Part shown: positions 58,537 through 63,117 of the stretch, in pieces
Position numbering within the stretch: the first letter of the stretch is position 1
How the letters are laid out: every line of letters begins with the position of its first letter
Assembly: GCA_022766785.1 (NCBI GenBank)
Contig: JALEOL010000003.1
Location: 1 to 63,117, forward strand
DNA: 63,117 nucleotides
Reading direction: 5' to 3'
From: Oscillospiraceae bacterium
Lineage (GTDB): Bacteria > Bacillota > Clostridia > Oscillospirales > Ruminococcaceae
Notes under the pieces: model-generated
Databases searched by the model: none
What the model was told of the DNA's origin: nothing
Seen by the model: only the letters and a program-made list of their open reading frames with translations
Made by a program: the position numbers and the translations under genes

Positions 58537-58579
58537 GGGGCGGATAACGTGTCCGCCCCCAATTTGTTGGTTTTTTTTT
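58537..58579. terminator. Bidirectional terminator between antiporter and diiron flavoprotein
   Basis: GGGGCGGA/TCCGCCCC 8-bp stem; T tract on both strands (TTTTTTTTTG forward, TGTTTTTAT reverse). Confidence 0.9.
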
Positions 58580-58601
58580 GAAATCCGATCACCGGAAGAT
58601 A

Positions 58602-59750
58602 TCAGGCAAGCTCCTCTGCCAGCGCCGCGATCTGCGCCTCGCTGTCGGCGTTCAAAGCCGAACGAATGGTGACGGTGGTTTCGGTGAAAGTAAGCTCCTT
58701 GCAATTTTCAAGCATTCCTTTCATCACCTTTGCCGCCATCGGCGCCCAGGAACCGTTTTCGATAAAGCCTACCTTGCGCTTCTGGTAATTTCTCTCGGTA
58801 AGGCTTTCGATGAACGTTCTCATGAACGGGAACACGTCCGCGTTGTATGTAGTGGAGGCAAGCACCAGCCTGTCATAACGGAACGCGTCCTCAACGCACT
58901 CTGCCATGTCCTCTCTTGCAAGATCGTGCACAACTACCTTTACGCCCTTGTCAGCTAGCTTTGCCGCGAGCAGGTCTGCCGCCTTCATGGTGTGACCGTA
59001 AACGCCGCACGCCGCAATAACGACGCCCTCGCTCTCCGGACGGTAGGACGACCAGGTATCGTACTGTCCTATGTAATGACCGAGGTTCTCTGTAAGTACC
59101 GGACCGTGCAGGGGGCAGATCGCCGCGATATCCAGCGCCGCCGCCTTTTTCAGCACCGCCTGAACCTGAGCGCCGTATTTGCCCACGATGCCGAAATAAT
59201 ACCGGCGAGCCTCGCAGTCCCACTCCTCGTCAACATCAAGCGCTCCGAACTTGCCGAAGCCGTCTGCGGAGAAAAGCACCTTGTCGGCGCTGTCGTAACT
59301 CATGACTACCTCAGGCCAGTGAACCATAGGCGCGGTGACGAACGTGAGCGTATGCCTGCCAAGCTCCAGAGTGCTGTTCTCGCCAACTACCACCTGTCGA
59401 TCCTGGAAATCCGTCCCGAAGAACTGCTTCATCATCACGAACGCCTGCTTTGACGCAACGATCTTTGCCGCCGGGTACTTCTCTGCGAAAGCCGCGATAT
59501 TAGCGGAATGATCCGGCTCCATGTGGTGAACCACAAGGTAATCCGGGGACTTGCCGGAAAGCGCCTTTTCGATATTGCCGAGCCATTCACCGGTAAACGC
59601 ACCGTCCACGGTGTCCATGACCGCGGTCTTTTCGTCCATGATAACGTAGGAATTGTACGCCATTCCGTTGGGGACGACATACTGTCCCTCAAAAAGATCG
59701 ATCTCGTGGTCGTTCACGCCGACATATCTGATATCCTCTGTGATAGTCAT
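58602..59750 (-). CDS. Flavodiiron protein (FprA-type oxygen/NO reductase)
   Basis: 382 residues. N-terminal metallo-beta-lactamase diiron domain with H-x-E-x-D-H (HHMEPDHSAN), later His in MVHWPE, Asp in FSADGFG and His in CPLHGP; C-terminal flavodoxin domain from about 255 (GVVIAACGVYGHTMKAADLLA, VLASTTYN). It reduces O2 to water or NO to N2O with electrons from rubredoxin, protecting anaerobes. Probable electron partners are the rubredoxin-domain proteins near 62.5-63.1 kb. Confidence 0.93.
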   Translation of the reverse strand: MTITEDIRYVGVNDHEIDLFEGQYVVPNGMAYNSYVIMDEKTAVMDTVDGAFTGEWLGNIEKALSGKSPDYLVVHHMEPDHSANIAAFAEKYPAAKIVASKQAFVMMKQFFGTDFQDRQVVVGENSTLELGRHTLTFVTAPMVHWPEVVMSYDSADKVLFSADGFGKFGALDVDEEWDCEARRYYFGIVGKYGAQVQAVLKKAAALDIAAICPLHGPVLTENLGHYIGQYDTWSSYRPESEGVVIAACGVYGHTMKAADLLAAKLADKGVKVVVHDLAREDMAECVEDAFRYDRLVLASTTYNADVFPFMRTFIESLTERNYQKRKVGFIENGSWAPMAAKVMKGMLENCKELTFTETTVTIRSALNADSEAQIAALAEELA

Positions 59751-59800
59751 TTTGTTTCCTCCTTAGAAATATGCAGCGATTTCTTTTTTTAATCGTAATT

Positions 59801-59829
59801 ATTATATACCATTACCGGGAGTTTGTCAA
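59801..59829 (-). promoter_or_regulatory. Sigma-A promoter of flavodiiron protein
   Basis: On the reverse strand TTGACA (59829-59824), 17-base spacer, TATAAT (59806-59801). Confidence 0.92.
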
Positions 59830-59890
59830 GGTAATTTCACCGGATTTATCAAAAGCTCCCGGTGCCAAGATTTATAACGCAGAAAAGCGA

Positions 59891-59920
59891 GTGACGCATT
59901 TCATTCGGCGCTCATATAAT
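59891..59920 (+). promoter_or_regulatory. Possible promoter of feoAB
   Basis: GTGACG (59891-59896), 18-base spacer, TATAAT (59915-59920). No clear Fur or DtxR box was found. Confidence 0.5.
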
Positions 59921-59970
59921 GAACCAAACGGGTGCATTCTGCCCGGAATAAATCGCAAAGGGGAATGAGC

Positions 59971-60219
59971 ATGGAGCGCTGTCTGAACGAAATAAAACCG
60001 GGCGAAACTGCGGTGGTGCGGTATCTCAGGGCACACGGCAGCATGCGCCGGAGACTTCTTGATATAGGTCTTGTGGAGGGCACACGGGTGGAGTGCGTGG
60101 GGGTAAGTCCCATGGGCGACCCGGCAGCGTATCTTATACGGGGAGCGGTCATCGCGATACGCAGCGCGGACAGCCGCAATGTACTTATCAAGGAGGAACA
60201 GCATGGGTCTGACCAGTAA
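59971..60219 (+). CDS. feoA: Ferrous iron transport protein FeoA
   Basis: 82 residues, SH3-like fold: LNEIKPGETAVVRYL, RRRLLDIGLVEGTRVECVG and DPAAYLIRGAVIAIR match FeoA throughout. It is a small cytoplasmic partner of FeoB. The ATG at 59971 is spaced correctly from AAGGGG. Overlaps feoB by 17 bases. Confidence 0.93.
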   Translation: MERCLNEIKPGETAVVRYLRAHGSMRRRLLDIGLVEGTRVECVGVSPMGDPAAYLIRGAVIAIRSADSRNVLIKEEQHGSDQ

Positions 60220-62329
60220 TTCCACCGGCTTTGCCGCAGCAGGATTATGCCCGGTGATAAAGCGCCGCACCCCGGACGAGAGGATAGTCGCCATTGCCGG
60301 AAATCCGAATGTCGGTAAAAGCACCATTTTCAACAGTCTCACCGGAATGCGCCAGCACACCGGAAACTGGCCCGGAAAGACGATCGCGGCGGCACAGGGG
60401 TTCTGCCGGACGGACAAATTCAGCTATGTCCTCGCGGATATCCCGGGAACGTATTCCCTGCTGGCTCATTCCGCCGAGGAGGAAGCTGCCCGGGACTTTA
60501 TCTGCTTCGGCGAAATCGACGCGGCGATAGTCGTGTGCGACGCGACCTGCCTTCAGCGCAGTCTCAACCTTGCTTTGCAGGTAATGGAGCTGTGCCCGAA
60601 AACGCTGGTGTGCGTCAATCTCTGCGATGAAGCGAAGCGGCGTGGTATCACCCTGGATCTTGAAACGCTGGAAAGAAACCTCGGCGTGCCGGTGGTGGGG
60701 ACTTCTGCCCATGACAGGCGGACTCTCATGAGACTAACGGACGCCCTTGACCGCCTGTGCGCCGGAGCCGCCCCGGAGAACTATAAGCGGCTGCATTATA
60801 TCCGCCCGGTAGAGGAAGCGATATCCATTGCAAGAGCGCCGCTGGAACGCTTCGGCGGCAGGCTGGATCCACGGTGGCTGGCGCTGCGGCTGACCGAGGG
60901 GGACAGCTCGCTCCGGGAAAAAGCCGGGGAATACCTCAGCGCGGATCTGGAAGCAGAGGAGATAACCGCGGCGGTGGAGAAAGCGAGAACTCACCTTGCG
61001 AACTCCGACATCACACTGGATATCCTCCGCGACAGGATCGTTTCCTGCATAACCCTCAACGCCGAGGAAGCGGCAGACGGAGCGGTAACAGAATGCCCCG
61101 GCTGCCGGGACGCCGACCGCAGGGTGGATAAGCTGCTGACCGGCAGAGTGCTGGGCTATCCGATGATGATACTGCTTCTTCTGGTGATATTCTGGCTGAC
61201 GATAAGCGGCGCGAATTACCCGTCGCAGCTTCTGTCAACGGGCTTCGGATGGCTTGGGGAACGCCTGTCGGAACTGCTCGGCGGCGCCCCGGATTGGCTG
61301 CGTGGGATACTCGTGGACGGAGCCTATCGCACCTTATCCTGGGTGACGGCGGTCATGCTCCCACCAATGGCGATATTCTTTCCGCTGTTCACACTGCTTG
61401 AGGACTGCGGCTATCTGCCCCGGGTGGCGTTCAACCTCGACAAGCCGTTCCAGAAATGCAACGCCTGCGGTAAACAGGCGCTTACTATGGCAATGGGTTT
61501 CGGCTGCAACGCTGCCGGGATAGTGGGCTGCCGGATAATCGACTCAAAGCGCGAACGGCTGATCGCAATGCTCACGAACGCCTTTGTTCCCTGCAACGGA
61601 AAATTCCCGTTCATCATCACGCTTTCAACAGTTTTCTTCACGGGTGCGGCAGGTATTTCGGGATCACTGGCGTCTGCGGCTATTGTCACTTTGCTGATAA
61701 TTCTCGGCGTTCTGATGACTTTTGCGGCTTCACGTCTGCTCTCTGTCACTATCCTCAAAGGTCAGCCGTCGGGGTTCACGCTGGAACTCCCACCGTACAG
61801 AAAGCCGCAGATCGGAAAGGTGATAGTGCGCTCCATGCTTGACCGCACGCTGTTCGTTCTGGGAAGAGCGGCGGCGGTAGCGGCTCCGGCAGGCGCGGTT
61901 ATATGGATACTCGCAAATGTCAGCATTGACGGGAGCACCCTGCTGAACATCTGCACCGGGTTTCTCGACCCGTTCGCGCGGTGGCTTGGTATGGACGGTG
62001 TGATACTTATGGCGTTCATTCTGGGGCTGCCGGCGAATGAGATAGTAATACCGATAATCATAATGTGCTACATGGCTCAGGGCAGCCTGACCGAGCTTTC
62101 ACTGCCGGAGCTTTTTCAGCTTCTCACCGACAACGGCTGGACATGGCGCACAGCAGTGTGCACATTACTGTTCTCGCTGATGCACTGGCCATGCTCCACT
62201 TCCCTGCTGACTATCCGAAAGGAAGCTGGCGGCTGGAAATGGGTCGCGGCAGCGTTCCTTATCCCCACCTGCGCAGGGCTTCTCGCGTGCTTCACCGTGG
62301 CTCAGATAACAGGAGCTTTTTTTGCATGA
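60203..62329 (+). CDS. feoB: Ferrous iron transporter FeoB
   Basis: 708 residues. N-terminal GTPase: G1 [10 protein letters not shown]2 NWPGKT, G3 DIPGTYS, G4 NLCD (usual NxxD), then the GDI helical domain, then two Gate/Nramp-like repeats ([53 protein letters not shown]) with about nine helices. It imports Fe2+. An N-terminal 25-residue extension precedes the G domain. AGGAGGAACAGC precedes the ATG. No FeoC follows. Confidence 0.95.
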   Translation: MGLTSNSTGFAAAGLCPVIKRRTPDERIVAIAGNPNVGKSTIFNSLTGMRQHTGNWPGKTIAAAQGFCRTDKFSYVLADIPGTYSLLAHSAEEEAARDFICFGEIDAAIVVCDATCLQRSLNLALQVMELCPKTLVCVNLCDEAKRRGITLDLETLERNLGVPVVGTSAHDRRTLMRLTDALDRLCAGAAPENYKRLHYIRPVEEAISIARAPLERFGGRLDPRWLALRLTEGDSSLREKAGEYLSADLEAEEITAAVEKARTHLANSDITLDILRDRIVSCITLNAEEAADGAVTECPGCRDADRRVDKLLTGRVLGYPMMILLLLVIFWLTISGANYPSQLLSTGFGWLGERLSELLGGAPDWLRGILVDGAYRTLSWVTAVMLPPMAIFFPLFTLLEDCGYLPRVAFNLDKPFQKCNACGKQALTMAMGFGCNAAGIVGCRIIDSKRERLIAMLTNAFVPCNGKFPFIITLSTVFFTGAAGISGSLASAAIVTLLIILGVLMTFAASRLLSVTILKGQPSGFTLELPPYRKPQIGKVIVRSMLDRTLFVLGRAAAVAAPAGAVIWILANVSIDGSTLLNICTGFLDPFARWLGMDGVILMAFILGLPANEIVIPIIIMCYMAQGSLTELSLPELFQLLTDNGWTWRTAVCTLLFSLMHWPCSTSLLTIRKEAGGWKWVAAAFLIPTCAGLLACFTVAQITGAFFA

Positions 62330-62406
62330 CGATCATCTGCCCTTTCAGTTGGTATATTTTTACAGTCTGTTTTTTTGCCGGACGCAGATTTTTTTTGAAA
62401 AAACCC

Positions 62407-62435
62407 TTGACAAATCCACAGGGTTGTGCTATAAT
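62407..62435 (+). promoter_or_regulatory. Sigma-A promoter of reverse rubrerythrin
   Basis: TTGACA (62407-62412), 17-base spacer, TATAAT (62430-62435). Confidence 0.93.
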
Positions 62436-62496
62436 TTTAATCAGGAAATCAAGAATAATTCCTAATTTAATAAACAATACTACGGAGGTCAAAATT

Positions 62497-63051
62497 ATGA
62501 AGTTTGTATGTCCTGTATGCGGCTATGTTTACGAAGGCGACGCGGCTCCCGAGAAGTGCCCGCAGTGCGGAGTTCCCGGCTCCAAGTTCACTGTTATCGA
62601 CGATAACGGCGGCAAGCTGGTTTTCGCTGACGAGCACAAGATCGGCGTTGGCAAGCTGGAGGGCGTTCCCGAGGAGATCATCGAGGGTCTGCGCGCTAAC
62701 TTCAACGGCGAGTGCACCGAGGTCGGCATGTATCTGGCAATGGCAAGAGCTGCTCACCGCGAGGGTTATCCCGAGGTAGGTCTGTACTATGAGAAGGCTG
62801 CATGGGAGGAAGCAGAGCACGCTGCAAAGTTCGCCGAGCTTCTGGGCGAGGTAGTATCCGCCTCCACCAAGGAGAACCTCACCAAGCGTGTTGAGGCTGA
62901 GCACGGCGCTACCGCAGGCAAGCTGGATCTCGCCAAGAAGGCAAAGGCTCTCAACCTTGACGCTATCCACGACACCGTTCACGAGATGGCAAAGGACGAG
63001 GCAAGACATGGCAAGGCATTCGAGGGTCTGCTGAACAGATATTTCAAGTAA
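62497..63051 (+). CDS. Reverse rubrerythrin (N-terminal rubredoxin, C-terminal diiron domain)
   Basis: 184 residues from ATG 62497 (ACGGAGGTC upstream). Rubredoxin site CPVCGY ... CPQCGVPG (residues 5-25) comes first, then a ferritin-like diiron domain with E-x-x-H type ligands ([54 protein letters not shown]). The domain order is reversed relative to classical rubrerythrin, as in the Clostridium acetobutylicum peroxidase. It reduces H2O2 and O2. High codon bias (a strongly expressed gene) and a consensus promoter fit an abundant protein. Confidence 0.93.
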   Translation: MKFVCPVCGYVYEGDAAPEKCPQCGVPGSKFTVIDDNGGKLVFADEHKIGVGKLEGVPEEIIEGLRANFNGECTEVGMYLAMARAAHREGYPEVGLYYEKAAWEEAEHAAKFAELLGEVVSASTKENLTKRVEAEHGATAGKLDLAKKAKALNLDAIHDTVHEMAKDEARHGKAFEGLLNRYFK

Positions 63052-63090
63052 TAACTGCGCATAATATTTCTGCGAAAGGAGAACAAAACC

Positions 63091-63117
63091 ATGGAAAAGC
63101 ACGTTTGTCCCTGCGGA
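63091..63117 (+). CDS. Probable rubredoxin (first nine codons; 3' part beyond the window)
   Basis: ATG 63091 behind AAAGGAGAACAAAACC begins MEKHVCPCG and runs to the edge. An early cysteine pair in this context, 39 bases after a rubredoxin-domain rubrerythrin, suggests a small rubredoxin-type electron carrier for the oxygen-defence enzymes. Only nine residues are visible, so this is a guess from context. Confidence 0.4.

Noticed and set aside
1-63117. CRISPR arrays, tRNA, rRNA, tmRNA, IS elements, prophage genes or defence islands
   Set aside because: I saw no regularly spaced repeats, no tRNA-like cloverleaf sequences, no transposase, integrase or phage structural proteins, and no restriction or toxin-antitoxin pair that I could recognise.

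Overview
The window comes from a Gram-positive, spore-forming, anaerobic Firmicute, most likely a Ruminococcus-like member of the Oscillospiraceae. The pointers are sporulation genes (spoIIAA-spoIIAB-sigF, spoIIR, a spoIID relative), HPr kinase with a ROK glucokinase, sigma-A promoters with almost invariant 17-base spacers, an anaerobic oxygen/iron module (diiron flavoprotein, FeoAB, reverse rubrerythrin), mannan-related carbohydrate genes (GH130 and a GH26-like lipoprotein), and sortase-type and fibronectin-III surface proteins. The genus is an inference. I saw no rRNA, tRNA, CRISPR array, IS transposase or prophage.

Layout. 1-6.5 kb (minus): plsX (cut by the window edge), trmFO, topA, a SpoU rRNA methyltransferase and infC-rpmI-rplT with an attenuated leader. 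6.6-7.7 kb: a secreted protein and a secreted-protein gene broken by an in-frame stop. 7.7-10 kb: serA and serC. 10.4-12.8 kb (plus): an FN3 secreted protein, a C26 amidotransferase with an attenuator-like leader, and ispF. 12.9-23.1 kb: one long minus-strand run, reading from upstream: membrane protein, repeat lipoprotein, response regulator, histidine kinase, DUF1385 protein, prmC, recA, recX, rimO, pgsA. 23.4-28.8 kb (minus): tyrS and a Nudix gene under a T-box, DAHP synthase, mscL, citrate synthase. 29-37.6 kb: spoIID-like (plus) facing an eight-gene minus run headed by GH130 mannosylglucose phosphorylase and containing a TrkA-type protein, an FtsA-like ATPase with beta-grasp repeats and a GH26-like lipoprotein that has lost both catalytic glutamates. 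37.8-43.5 kb (mostly plus): phosphodiesterase, whiA, murA, walJ and a PF00882-type protein. 43.6-50.1 kb (minus): an Amt-PII fusion with a complex leader, then hprK-glcK-small ORF-murB-rapZ. 50.3-53.3 kb (plus): spoIIR and the spoIIA operon with an HD-domain gene between them on the other strand. 53.3-63.1 kb: metallohydrolase, AI-2E-type permease, TIM-barrel isomerase, XRE regulator, a cation/proton antiporter under a fluoride riboswitch, diiron flavoprotein, feoAB, reverse rubrerythrin and the start of a probable rubredoxin.

The most interesting content is RNA-level control and odd proteins: a fluoride aptamer whose 3' half is also the 5' arm of a terminator; a possible ANTAR-type two-hairpin antiterminator before the Amt-PII fusion; attenuator-like hairpins placed at or near transcription starts (11.57 kb, 10.05 kb); a probable AUC start codon for infC; two unrelated palindromic, MITE-like elements that each end within a few bases of an upstream gene's stop codon; a GH26 pseudoenzyme; and an FtsA homologue with four copies of a ThiS/MoaD-tail-like motif. 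Start codons were re-chosen from ribosome binding sites where the longest frame was implausible.
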